Below, piece by piece: positions 1-7,513 of a stretch of 14,477 bases of DNA. Position 1 is the first letter of the stretch; the number at the start of each line of letters is the position of its first letter. The DNA is taken from positions 1 to 14,477 of the forward strand of contig JADGAO010000066.1 in NCBI GenBank assembly GCA_015231995.1, written 5' to 3'. A model generated the notes under the pieces. It saw only the letters and a list, made by a program, of their open reading frames with translations. It did no database searches and was not told the origin of the DNA. A program made the position numbers and the translations under genes. This DNA is from Nitrospinota bacterium. Lineage in GTDB: Bacteria > Nitrospinota_A > UBA7883 > JACRLM01.

Positions 1-566
1 CCCGCATATTCGGCCAGCGTGGCCACATTGGCCCTGAGCACGGCGTTGTAATAAAGAACCCTCTCGGAAGACTCGGCCGGCGCGAACGCGACGTTCCTCA
101 ACGCGAACTCGGCGTCAATATTCGCCGTGCTTTTGGCGACCCAGTCTTTGGGCGCGATTCCCTTTCTCTTTACGCTTTCCCGAACTGCCTTCAATTCGGA
201 GTAAGCCGACTTGAACGCTTCGAGCTTTGCCCTCAGGTTCGCTTCGCCGCTATCCGAAGCGGCTTTTTCCGCGATGGAGAGAGCCAGAGCCACTTCGGCG
301 TCGCCTTTGCCGCCAACCTCATCAAAACGCGATAGAAGCTCCTGCGGGGGTTTTTCGCTATTTAGCGCCGTCCCGCCCACTCCTCTTTCGATGGCCTGCC
401 AGCCGGCGGCGGCGTTAAGGTGTCCGGCGAGCTTGTTCATCTCTCCATACCTCGTGGCAAGCTCCCTTAGCTCAAGGGATTCCGACGTCAGGAACCCCAC
501 CAGGATGAGCGACACCAACAACATGAGCGCCACCATGCCAGTGATTCTGGCCTGCAGACTTTTCAT
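1..566 (-). CDS. Methyl-accepting chemotaxis protein, N-terminal sensor part (partial)
   Basis: The gene starts at ATG 566-564 on the minus strand and leaves the window at position 1 after 188 codons, so only the sensor half is seen. It begins MKSLQARITGMVALMLLVSL, a short basic stretch followed by one membrane helix (about residues 8-27), then a helical periplasmic region. The segment GWQAIERGVGGTALNSE resembles nitrate/nitrite-sensing (NIT-type) four-helix sensor domains. Nearly every conserved block recurs in the complete chemoreceptor directly upstream (ATRY, GWQAIERG, SRFDEV, STANIDAEF, LRANVATLAE), so the two genes arose by duplication. A purine-rich AGGGGG lies a few bases before the ATG. 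The signalling domain, and whether it carries a hemerythrin domain like its neighbour, lie outside the window. Receptor assignment is by homology to the neighbour; the ligand is unknown. Confidence 0.88.
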   Translation of the reverse strand, partial: MKSLQARITGMVALMLLVSLILVGFLTSESLELRELATRYGEMNKLAGHLNAAAGWQAIERGVGGTALNSEKPPQELLSRFDEVGGKGDAEVALALSIAEKAASDSGEANLRAKLEAFKSAYSELKAVRESVKRKGIAPKDWVAKSTANIDAEFALRNVAFAPAESSERVLYYNAVLRANVATLAEYA

Positions 567-592
567 ATTCCCCCTGAAAATCACGAAGACAA

Positions 593-598
593 ATTATA
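593..598 (-). promoter_or_regulatory. Possible -10 box for the left chemoreceptor gene
   Basis: The minus strand reads TATAAT here, 26 bases before the ATG at 566, giving a leader of about 20 bases. No good TTGACA-like -35 box sits 16-18 bases further upstream, and no sigma-28 or sigma-54 pattern is visible. An alternative is that the gene is co-transcribed with the upstream chemoreceptor. Confidence 0.3.
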
Positions 599-700
599 TA
601 GCGCCAGCATCAATCCCTTAGAAGAAGCGCTAGCAAAGTCAGGCTTTTTCGTGTTAGCAAACAACCGCAATACTAAACCATGTCAACGCATGGCGACAAT

Positions 701-722
701 ATTATCGCCCAATTATCGCCCA
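701..722. repeat. Perfect 11-bp tandem duplication between the chemoreceptor genes
   Basis: The unit ATTATCGCCCA occurs twice back to back. It lies in the 215-base gap between the two minus-strand chemoreceptor genes. The 9-mer CGCATGGCG also occurs twice in this gap (687-695 and 757-765), and CCATG/CATGG arms around a six-base loop (TCAACG) could form a weak hairpin near 679-694. Nothing else with clear function is seen in the gap; no U-tract terminator follows the upstream gene. Confidence 0.6.
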
Positions 723-781
723 GCGCGGTGAGCGCGCAGGTTCCCCCAACCCGCTACGCATGGCGCCGGCGACGCTTTCAA

Positions 782-3049
782 TCAATGTCTGCTGGCGAAA
801 TAATCGCCGTACTTTTTATCCACCCTCTGGATGTGGTTGAACAGCCAGTCTTTGGCGAACATGACAATGTCGAGCAAAACGCCATCATCTCCCTGCTGGT
901 ATCTCTGGTGAAGACCAGCAATCTTGCTTCGCAAAGCGTCATGCAATTTCTTGTGGGCCAGATAGTCGGGATACCCGCCGCGTTGCTGAAACGCCTCCTC
1001 GTCGGCAAGATGTGTTTGGGCGTAATCTATCAAGGCTTCAAGCGCGCGTGACGCCGCCTGCCGGGATTTGCCTGAATGAATCTCGGCGTAAAGCTTGTTT
1101 ATGATGTCCACAAGCCTCTTGTGCTGGTTATCCATCTCGCGCACGCCTACGCTGAGCGTCGCCGGGTCCCACTCAAAAAAAACGCCGCTGTCGCTCTTCT
1201 CGGTATGCAACATGACGGAGGCGGATCCTACGATATCGGCTCCGTAAATAAGCTGGAAGAGGTCTTTGACCACGTCGTTAAGGCTTTCCGCCTGAGCGTT
1301 CAGCTCTTCGGAAGCGGCGGCTATTTCCTCGGCCACGGCGGCGTTATGCTGGGTCACTTTGTCCATCTGGGAGACAGAGCCATTGACCTGCTCGACCCCC
1401 TGGGCCTGCTTGTTGGAGGCGTCGGCGATGCCGGAGACGATCTCATTGACCTTTTTGACGCTCTCGACGATGCTCATGAGCGTCTTCTCCGCCCGTCCGG
1501 CTATTTCACCCCCGGCCTGCGCTTTTTTCACCGCGTCGCCGATCCGCGCCGCAGTGTCTTTGGCGGCCGTGGCGGAGCGCTGGGCGAGGTTGCGCACCTC
1601 TTCGGCGACGACGGCGAATCCTTTGCCGTGCTCGCCGGCGCGGGCCGCCTCCACTGCGGCGTTGAGGGCAAGCAGGTTGGTCTGGAACGCGATCTCCTCG
1701 ATCACTTTTATTATCTTGCTTATCTCGAGGGAGGACTGGTTGATCGCCCTCATCGCCTCGATCATCTCGTTCATCGCCTTGGCGCCCTGTTCGGCCTCGT
1801 TGCGCGCCTTGCCCACGATGGAGCTTGCGTTGCCGGCGTTATCGGCGTTTTGCTTGGTGCGATGGGTTATGTCTTGCATCGCCGCCGACGTCTCCTCTAT
1901 GGAAGCGGCCTGTTCGGTGGCCCCTTCGGCAAGGGTCTGGCTGGACGCGGATATCTCGCCGGAAGCGGACGATATCTGGTTGGAGCCTTCTGTGAGCACG
2001 TCTATTATCCGGTTGACCGGGTTGACCACCGACCGGCGCACGAAAAGCAGGACCAGGCCGAAGACCGCCACCGCCGCCACAAACAACGCGCTGTTCAAGA
2101 CGATCTGGTTACGCGAAGACGATTTGACCTCGGCGGCCGCTTCGGAGGAAAGCTCCCCGACCACGTTGGATATGTTAAGCGCGGTGTTGATGGCCTTCGT
2201 GGAGCGGGCGATCCATGCGGCCCCGTCCACAGGATACGGCTTGCCATCCTCACTGGCCTTGAACACCTCCAGCCGGAGCGCCTGGTATGCCTTAAGAAAC
2301 TCGTTCTCGAATTCCGTTATCGCAGAGGAGAGCTTCGGCGGCGTGTTGGCGAGGCTTTTAAGCAGGAGTATCTGGACGGCGGCGTTATCCACTATCGAGC
2401 GGAACGACTTGAGCCTTTCCATGACGTCCGGCGGTATCGGCTTGCCGGAGCTTATGGCGCCGCCGAGCTGGGCGCGTTCCCTGCCCGCAAACTCCGCAAG
2501 CGTGGCTACGTTGGCCCGCAGGGCGCTGTTGAAATAGATGACCTTTTCCATCGGAGAGGATGGGGCGAAGACGGTGTTGCGAAGGTTGAATTCCGCGTCT
2601 ATGTTGGTCGTTGACCTGGCTATCCATTCCTTGCCGGAAACCGTCTTGTTCTTCACCCCGTTTCTGGCCGATTCCAAATCGCCGTGAGCCTTGCTTCTCG
2701 CCTCTTCGAGCTCCTTCACGTCCTGGTTTGACAAGATGGATAAAAGCTCTTCGACGAGTTTCCTGGCCTCCTCGACCTCCTTGTCGCCGTTTGCGCGCAC
2801 TTCGTCGAAACGGCTGATGAGCGCAGGCGGAGGCTGTTCGCTGTTGAGGATGGTTGCGCCCGTCCCGCGTTCGATAGCCTGCCAACCCGCCGCCACGTTG
2901 AGATGGCCGGCGATGCGGTTCATGATGTCGTACCTTGTGGCTGTCCCTCTATTCTCGATCGCGCCGTAAACGAGAAATGAGGCCAGCACAAGGGAAACAA
3001 TAAGCATGAGGGAAACCATGCCCGTGATCTTCGCCTGCAGACTTTTCAT
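782..3049 (-). CDS. Methyl-accepting chemotaxis protein with NIT-like sensor and C-terminal hemerythrin domain
   Basis: This is a 755-residue chemoreceptor. Residues 8-30 form the first membrane helix, and about 35-310 a periplasmic helical sensor resembling NIT domains. Residues 316-338 are the second helix, followed by only a short HAMP-like segment (VVNPVNRIIDVL). The signalling domain has the conserved hairpin tip around 451-492 (EEIAFQTNLLALNAAVEAAR). Residues 623-755 are a bacteriohemerythrin domain with all seven di-iron ligands in the expected pattern: H643, H680/E684 (HxxxE), H699/H703 (HxxxH), H739/D744 (HxxxxD). Hemerythrin-tipped receptors such as DcrH of Desulfovibrio bind O2 and signal to CheA; the same role is inferred here, with a second, periplasmic input. 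There is no CheR/CheB tethering pentapeptide at the C-terminus. GAGG lies 8 bases before the ATG. An inverted repeat TTAAC-CGAC-GTTAA (3065-3078) lies just upstream of it. Confidence 0.97.
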   Translation of the reverse strand: MKSLQAKITGMVSLMLIVSLVLASFLVYGAIENRGTATRYDIMNRIAGHLNVAAGWQAIERGTGATILNSEQPPPALISRFDEVRANGDKEVEEARKLVEELLSILSNQDVKELEEARSKAHGDLESARNGVKNKTVSGKEWIARSTTNIDAEFNLRNTVFAPSSPMEKVIYFNSALRANVATLAEFAGRERAQLGGAISSGKPIPPDVMERLKSFRSIVDNAAVQILLLKSLANTPPKLSSAITEFENEFLKAYQALRLEVFKASEDGKPYPVDGAAWIARSTKAINTALNISNVVGELSSEAAAEVKSSSRNQIVLNSALFVAAVAVFGLVLLFVRRSVVNPVNRIIDVLTEGSNQISSASGEISASSQTLAEGATEQAASIEETSAAMQDITHRTKQNADNAGNASSIVGKARNEAEQGAKAMNEMIEAMRAINQSSLEISKIIKVIEEIAFQTNLLALNAAVEAARAGEHGKGFAVVAEEVRNLAQRSATAAKDTAARIGDAVKKAQAGGEIAGRAEKTLMSIVESVKKVNEIVSGIADASNKQAQGVEQVNGSVSQMDKVTQHNAAVAEEIAAASEELNAQAESLNDVVKDLFQLIYGADIVGSASVMLHTEKSDSGVFFEWDPATLSVGVREMDNQHKRLVDIINKLYAEIHSGKSRQAASRALEALIDYAQTHLADEEAFQQRGGYPDYLAHKKLHDALRSKIAGLHQRYQQGDDGVLLDIVMFAKDWLFNHIQRVDKKYGDYFASRH

Positions 3050-3141
3050 AGCCAGTTCCTCTTGTTAACCGACGTTAAAGGGATGGATATCGGCCATGCG
3101 AAACGACACGGCGCGAACTGCCCCCATAGGATCAAGGATAG

Positions 3142-3154
3142 AGAATTAAATTCT
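3142..3154. promoter_or_regulatory. Palindrome AGAATT-A-AATTCT in the divergent promoter region
   Basis: A perfect 6-1-6 inverted repeat lies in the AT-rich middle of the 205-base gap between the divergent chemoreceptor and rng genes. The minus-strand hexamer TAGAAT (3150-3155) overlaps it and could be the -10 box of the chemoreceptor gene, which would put the leader at about 90 bases. A symmetric site over a -10 box would suit an operator, but no regulator is identified. Confidence 0.3.
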
Positions 3155-3200
3155 AGCATAAATCTAAACCCGCCCAAAACCGGAAATATACCGCACGTTA

Positions 3201-3209
3201 TGTTACAAT
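3201..3209 (+). promoter_or_regulatory. Probable extended -10 promoter of rng
   Basis: TGTTACAAT is a TGn extended -10 motif with the hexamer TACAAT (5/6 to consensus), 45 bases before the GTG start of rng. The -35 position is poor (CGGAAA at a 17-base spacer), which extended -10 promoters tolerate. The predicted leader of about 39 bases contains the 8-base palindrome AACCGGTT (3217-3224). Confidence 0.45.
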
Positions 3210-3254
3210 CGCGCCAAACCGGTTCTTTATGAAGTTTTGGGATAAAACATTTAA

Positions 3255-4781
3255 GTGTCGAAAATAATATGTAATGTCACCTCCGGGGAGACCCGCGTGG
3301 CCCTGCTGGAAAACAGGATACTCACAGAGCTTTTTGTGGAGCGGAAGTCCGACCTTGGCATAGTCGGAAACGTTTACAAAGGACGAGTCACAAAAGTGCT
3401 TCCGGGGATGCAGGTGGCTTTCGTGGACATGGGCCTTCCCAAGGCGGGGTTTCTGTATGTGGCTGACATAGACAGATCCTCCGCGCCGATGTCGGGATAC
3501 CTTGGCTCCGACGAGGACACTTCCGGCTCCGACGAGGAGGTTGACCTGGAGTCGGAAACGAGCTCCGCCCGGACGCAGAAGATCGAAAGCCTGCTCCACG
3601 AAGGGCAGGAATTGATGGTGCAAGTCTCCAAAGACCCGATGGGCGCAAAAGGAGCGCGGATAACCAGCTACATCACGCTTCCGGGGCGGCACCTGGTCAT
3701 GATGCCGGGGGCCAACCAGGTCGGCGTATCCCGCAGGATAGAAAGCGAGACGGAAAAGAAGCGGTTGAGAGACATGGTCCTTAAGCTCAAAAAAGAGGGT
3801 TGCGGGTACATCATACGGACAGCCGCCGGGGAAAAAGAAGAGGACGACCTGCAGAAGGACATCGAGTTTTTCGACAAGCTCTGGAAGTCCGTGACGAAAA
3901 AATACGAAACGGCCCAGGCCCCCAGCCTCATCCATCAGGATTTGAACATCATCCAGAGGTCTTTGCGCGACCTTTTCACCCGCGACATAAGCGAAATGGT
4001 CATAGACGACCCGGCGGAGCACCAGAACGCCGTAGCGTTCTGCCAGTCGTACCTGCCCGGCCTTGCGGATAAGATATCGTTATACGACGGGGCGGAGCCG
4101 CTGTTCGACACTTACAACCTTGAGATAGAAATCGAACGCGCCCTCAACAGGAAAGTGTGGCTCAAGTCCGGCGGATATATCGTGATAGACCAGACCGAGG
4201 CCCTGACGGCCATAGACGTAAACACCGGCAAGTTTGTCGGCAAAAACGACCAGGAAGAGACGATACTGCGCACCAACCTCGAGGCCGTGCGCGAGATCGT
4301 CTATCAGCTCCGCCTGCGGAACATAGGCGGCCTGATAATAATAGACTTCATAGACATGGAGAAAGACGAGAGCAAGGAGAAGGTTTACGCCGCGTTGAAC
4401 CAGGCGTTGAAGAGCGACAGGTCCCGCTCCAACATACTCAAGATATCCGAGCTTGGGCTGGTGGAGATGACCCGGAAAAGGGCGAGGGAATCCTTGATGC
4501 GGACGCTTACGACAACTTGCCCTTACTGTGACGGGCGTGGAGTGATAAAATCGAGCCTGACGAAACTTTATGAGGTGTACAGGGAAATCCGCCGCGTCGC
4601 GGCCAGGCGGCAGGGCGGCGAACGCATGGTGACGGTGGCTGTGCCGCCAAACGTGGCTGATCTGATGTTCGAGGAGGAAAGCTCTTACCTCGACAGGCTT
4701 GAGACCGAGCTTAACGTCACGATAGCGATAAATCCCGACGAAAAGCTTTCGCAGGAGGATTTTGAGGTTCGCTTAGGATAG
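3255..4781 (+). CDS. rng: Ribonuclease G/E family endoribonuclease
   Basis: This 508-residue single-strand-specific endoribonuclease has close to the length of E. coli RNase G (489) and lacks the long scaffold tail of RNase E. Residues 1-140 form the S1 RNA-binding region (YKGRVTKVLPGMQVAFVDMG). It is interrupted at about 76-105 by an acidic Ser/Asp/Glu-rich insert containing SDEDTSGSDEEVD. The DNase I-like catalytic subdomain carries the two metal-binding aspartates in AIDVNTG (D321) and IIIDFIDM (D364). The Zn-link cysteines are C422 and C425 in CPYCDGRG. The role is mRNA turnover and 5' trimming of 16S rRNA. The start is GTG: the preceding in-frame codon is TAA, and the N-terminus aligns with RNase G from the first residues (NVTSGETRVALLE). 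No clear Shine-Dalgarno sequence is present, so initiation may be weak or coupled to a 12-codon ORF at 3229-3267. Confidence 0.95.
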   Translation: MSKIICNVTSGETRVALLENRILTELFVERKSDLGIVGNVYKGRVTKVLPGMQVAFVDMGLPKAGFLYVADIDRSSAPMSGYLGSDEDTSGSDEEVDLESETSSARTQKIESLLHEGQELMVQVSKDPMGAKGARITSYITLPGRHLVMMPGANQVGVSRRIESETEKKRLRDMVLKLKKEGCGYIIRTAAGEKEEDDLQKDIEFFDKLWKSVTKKYETAQAPSLIHQDLNIIQRSLRDLFTRDISEMVIDDPAEHQNAVAFCQSYLPGLADKISLYDGAEPLFDTYNLEIEIERALNRKVWLKSGGYIVIDQTEALTAIDVNTGKFVGKNDQEETILRTNLEAVREIVYQLRLRNIGGLIIIDFIDMEKDESKEKVYAALNQALKSDRSRSNILKISELGLVEMTRKRARESLMRTLTTTCPYCDGRGVIKSSLTKLYEVYREIRRVAARRQGGERMVTVAVPPNVADLMFEEESSYLDRLETELNVTIAINPDEKLSQEDFEVRLG

Positions 4782-4821
4782 TTGCGGCGGATGTAAGGGC
4801 GCGCGGGGGGCTTGGGTAGAA

Positions 4822-4843
4822 TGCAGTGGCGGAACGCCCTGCA
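4822..4843 (+). other. Hairpin between rng and glgP
   Basis: TGCAG and GGCG arms (one bulged T) pair with CGCC and CTGCA around a GAA loop, giving nine base pairs. No U-tract follows, so this is not a standard intrinsic terminator. It lies 31 bases before the glgP ATG. A TAGAAT hexamer (4817-4822) ends at its left edge and could be a weak glgP -10 box, but without a supporting -35 box. The hairpin may act as an mRNA processing or stability element between the two genes. Confidence 0.45.
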
Positions 4844-4874
4844 ATGACGATCCGAAACGATTTGGAGTCCGACG

Positions 4875-7436
4875 ATGAGAAAAATACAAGAGTACATGAT
4901 CCAACCGTCCCTGCCGGAGCGCCTGCGCCCCCTGGAAGGACTGGCCAAGAACCTGTGGTGGACATGGCATCCAGACGCGGTGAACCTCTGGAGCAGGCTT
5001 GACGCCAGGCTGTGGGTGGAGACAAACCACAACCCCGTCAAAATGCTGGGACTGATCAGCCAGTCCCGTCTCGACCAGTTGTCGGAAGACGACGGTTTCA
5101 CCACGCATATGGACAGGGTCATATACTCCCTCAACGACTATATGGAGTCGTCGTTCTGGTTCCAGAAAACGCACCAGCCCCGCGTAGGCGACATAAAGAT
5201 CGCTTATTTCTCGCTGGAGTTCGGTATATCCGAATCTTTGCCCATTTATTCGGGCGGCCTTGGAATACTGGCCGGCGACCATTTGAAAGCGGCTTCCGAC
5301 CTGGGCTTGCCGCTTGCAGGGGTCGGCCTCTTGTACCAGCAGGGCTATTTCCAGCAGTACCTCAACATAGACGGGTGGCAACAGGAGCTTTACCCGGATA
5401 ACGACTTTTACAACATGCCCGTTTTCCCCGAACGCGACGACAAGGGCAACGATGTAAAGATTCAGGTTCCCTATCCGGGACGGACCGTGACGGCCAAAAT
5501 ATGGCGCGCTCAGGTTGGCAAAACTCCCATTTTCCTGCTCGACTCCAACCTGCCCGAAAACCGCGACGCCGACAGAACCATCACTCATCAGCTTTACGGC
5601 GGCGACACAAGGATGCGCATCGAACAGGAAATCATGCTGGGGATGGGCGGCACCAACGCGCTCAAGACCCTGGGCATAAGCCCCACCGTATATCACATGA
5701 ACGAGGGGCATTCCGCTTTCCTCGCGCTGGAGCGCATACGCCTGCTGATGAGCGAACACGGCATATCGTTCGAAGACGCCAGGGAAATGGTGATAGCCTC
5801 CTCCGTGTTCACCACACACACGCCGGTTCCGGCCGGCAACGACATGTTCCAGCCCCAGCTCATACTGGAGTATTTCTCGGAATACCAGAAAAACGCAGGG
5901 ATAGACGCAAACTCGTTTCTCGCCCTCGGCAGGCAGGACCCGTTCAACAACCAGGAGCCGTTCTGCATGACGGTGCTGGCGATAAGGCTTTCCGCGTACA
6001 CAAACGCCGTCGCCGAGTTGCACAGCGAAACATCGCGCAAGATGTGGAACGCCATTTACAGGGGACTGGACGTCCACGACACTCCGATTAAAAACGTCAC
6101 CAACGGCGTGCATATACGCTCGTGGCTCTCCGAGGACATGTGGGGCCTGTTCGACAGGTACCTGGGCCACCAATGGGTAAGCGAACCGGCCAACGACACG
6201 GTCTGGAACAAGGTGCTCGACATACCCGACGCGGAGCTTTGGCGCACGCACGAACGCAGGAGGGAGAGGCTTGTCGGTTTCGCCCGCGACCGGCTGAAGA
6301 CCCAGCTCATCAAACGCGGAGCTCCAGCTGGCGAAATAAGAACCGCCGACGAGGCGCTCCGCCCCGACGCGCTTACGATAGGCTTCGCGCGCAGGTTCGC
6401 CACGTACAAGCGGGCTTACCTGCTTTTCATGGACATCAACAGGCTCAAAGCGTTGTTGTGCGACAAGGATCGGCCTGTCCAGCTTGTCATGGCCGGCAAA
6501 GCCCATCCGCGTGACAACGAGGGCAAGACGCTCATCAAGAACATCACCCACATCATCCGCGACGAGGAGCTTAGAAGACGCATCGTGTTCATCGAAAATT
6601 ACGACATGAACGTGGCGCGTTACATGGTGCAGGGTGTGGACGTGTGGCTCAACACGCCGAGACGCCCGCTGGAGGCTTCCGGCACGTCGGGCATGAAGGC
6701 GTCCGCCAACGGCGCGCTCAACCTATCCGTGCTCGACGGCTGGTGGTGCGAGGGATACGGGGTGGACACAGGCTGGGCCATCGGCGGCGGCAAGGAATAT
6801 GAGGATCAGGCCGAGTGGGACTTCATAGAGTCCAAAGAGCTTTACGACATACTGGAGAAAGAGGTCATCCCGCTTTATTATGACCGTGGCCGGGACGACA
6901 TGCCGCGCGGATGGATAAAGCTGATGAAATCATCGCTCTCCAAGCTCAACACCTTCTTCAACACCAACAGGATGGTTCGCAATTACACCACCAACTTCTA
7001 CCTGCCGTGCGCCATGCGCGCAAAGGCGCTGGCCGCCGACGGGATGCGGCGCGCAAAGGAACTGGGCAAGTGGAAAAAAACGCTGGCCGAAAGGTGGAGC
7101 GGCGTGGCGATAGAAGAAATACACACCGCAAAAAGCGACGACCTGCGGGTGGGGCAGATGATGGAAGTGACCGCCACCGTAAAGCTTTCCGGCCTGGAGC
7201 CGGACAGCTTTAAAGTCGAGACCTATTTCGGCTCGCTCGACTCCAAAGGCCTGCTGGCCCACGGCAAGCCCGCTCCGATGAACTTCGTGAGCAAGGATGG
7301 GGACAGGGCTGTGTTCAAAGGCTTCCTGCCGCTTACGGAAAGCGGGCGGCATGGGTTCTCCATACGCGCAACGCCCAGCCATCCCGACCTGTTCGACAGG
7401 GTGGAGCCGGGCTATGTGGTCTGGAGCCAGCGGTAA
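4875..7436 (+). CDS. glgP: Alpha-glucan (glycogen/maltodextrin) phosphorylase, short Thermotoga-type
   Basis: This 853-residue enzyme removes terminal glucose from alpha-1,4-glucans with phosphate, giving glucose-1-phosphate, in the cytoplasm. The N-terminus (about 13-100) matches the DUF3417 domain that marks this subfamily (AKNLWWTWHPDA). The GT35 core follows, with GGLGILAGDHLKAASDLGLP (127-146), NVTNGVHIRSW (407-417), the phosphate-site segment ARRFATYKRA (505-514) and AGKAHPRDNEGK (540-551). The pyridoxal-phosphate lysine is K608 in EASGTSGMKASANG. This agrees with the phosphorylase active-site pattern except for Ala in place of Leu/Met before the Asn. Residues from about 745 form a C-terminal beta-rich extension typical of the subfamily. 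ATG at 4875 follows GGAG (4864-4867) with a 7-base gap. No other glycogen gene lies in the window, so glucan storage cannot be told from maltodextrin use by context. Confidence 0.96.
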   Translation: MRKIQEYMIQPSLPERLRPLEGLAKNLWWTWHPDAVNLWSRLDARLWVETNHNPVKMLGLISQSRLDQLSEDDGFTTHMDRVIYSLNDYMESSFWFQKTHQPRVGDIKIAYFSLEFGISESLPIYSGGLGILAGDHLKAASDLGLPLAGVGLLYQQGYFQQYLNIDGWQQELYPDNDFYNMPVFPERDDKGNDVKIQVPYPGRTVTAKIWRAQVGKTPIFLLDSNLPENRDADRTITHQLYGGDTRMRIEQEIMLGMGGTNALKTLGISPTVYHMNEGHSAFLALERIRLLMSEHGISFEDAREMVIASSVFTTHTPVPAGNDMFQPQLILEYFSEYQKNAGIDANSFLALGRQDPFNNQEPFCMTVLAIRLSAYTNAVAELHSETSRKMWNAIYRGLDVHDTPIKNVTNGVHIRSWLSEDMWGLFDRYLGHQWVSEPANDTVWNKVLDIPDAELWRTHERRRERLVGFARDRLKTQLIKRGAPAGEIRTADEALRPDALTIGFARRFATYKRAYLLFMDINRLKALLCDKDRPVQLVMAGKAHPRDNEGKTLIKNITHIIRDEELRRRIVFIENYDMNVARYMVQGVDVWLNTPRRPLEASGTSGMKASANGALNLSVLDGWWCEGYGVDTGWAIGGGKEYEDQAEWDFIESKELYDILEKEVIPLYYDRGRDDMPRGWIKLMKSSLSKLNTFFNTNRMVRNYTTNFYLPCAMRAKALAADGMRRAKELGKWKKTLAERWSGVAIEEIHTAKSDDLRVGQMMEVTATVKLSGLEPDSFKVETYFGSLDSKGLLAHGKPAPMNFVSKDGDRAVFKGFLPLTESGRHGFSIRATPSHPDLFDRVEPGYVVWSQR

Positions 7437-7489
7437 GTTTTGACAAGGCGACGCCGGGACTGGAGCGTGAAAGGTTTATCGGTGTTCGC

Positions 7490-7506
7490 CCCGGCGGGGA
7501 GCCGGG
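7490..7506 (+). promoter_or_regulatory. GC-rich hairpin presenting a Shine-Dalgarno-like loop
   Basis: CCCGGC (7490-7495) pairs with GCCGGG (7501-7506), leaving GGGGA as the loop, so the only good anti-16S match near the start of gene A (GGGGAG, 7496-7501) sits mainly in the hairpin loop. Its end is 12 bases from the ATG at 7514, further than usual. The closer AAAGG is only a base from the ATG. Translation of gene A may therefore be weak or structure-dependent. Confidence 0.35.
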
Positions 7507-7513
7507 CAAAGGT

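Noticed and set aside
1076..2614. Open frame of 512 codons on the plus strand across the hemerythrin chemoreceptor
   Set aside because: It mirrors the receptor coding strand, is rich in Gly/Arg/His/Leu without domains, and has no ribosome-binding site.
3084..3094. Minus-strand GCCGATAT, resembling a sigma-28 -10 element, before the chemoreceptor
   Set aside because: The matching TAAA -35 element is missing at the expected 15-base spacing.
3198..4022. Open frame of 274 codons on the minus strand across rng
   Set aside because: Antisense shadow of a clearly conserved RNase gene; no motif or start signal.
4773..6551. Open frame of 592 codons on the minus strand across the rng end and glgP
   Set aside because: It is wholly antisense to a phosphorylase with strong motifs. 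Its composition (Val/Gly/Arg/His-rich, low complexity) is what the antisense of a GC-rich gene yields, and it has no recognisable domain.
7440..7445. Perfect TTGACA -35 hexamer after the glgP stop
   Set aside because: No -10-like hexamer lies 16-18 bases downstream (GAGCGT at 17), so a promoter for gene A is not supported.
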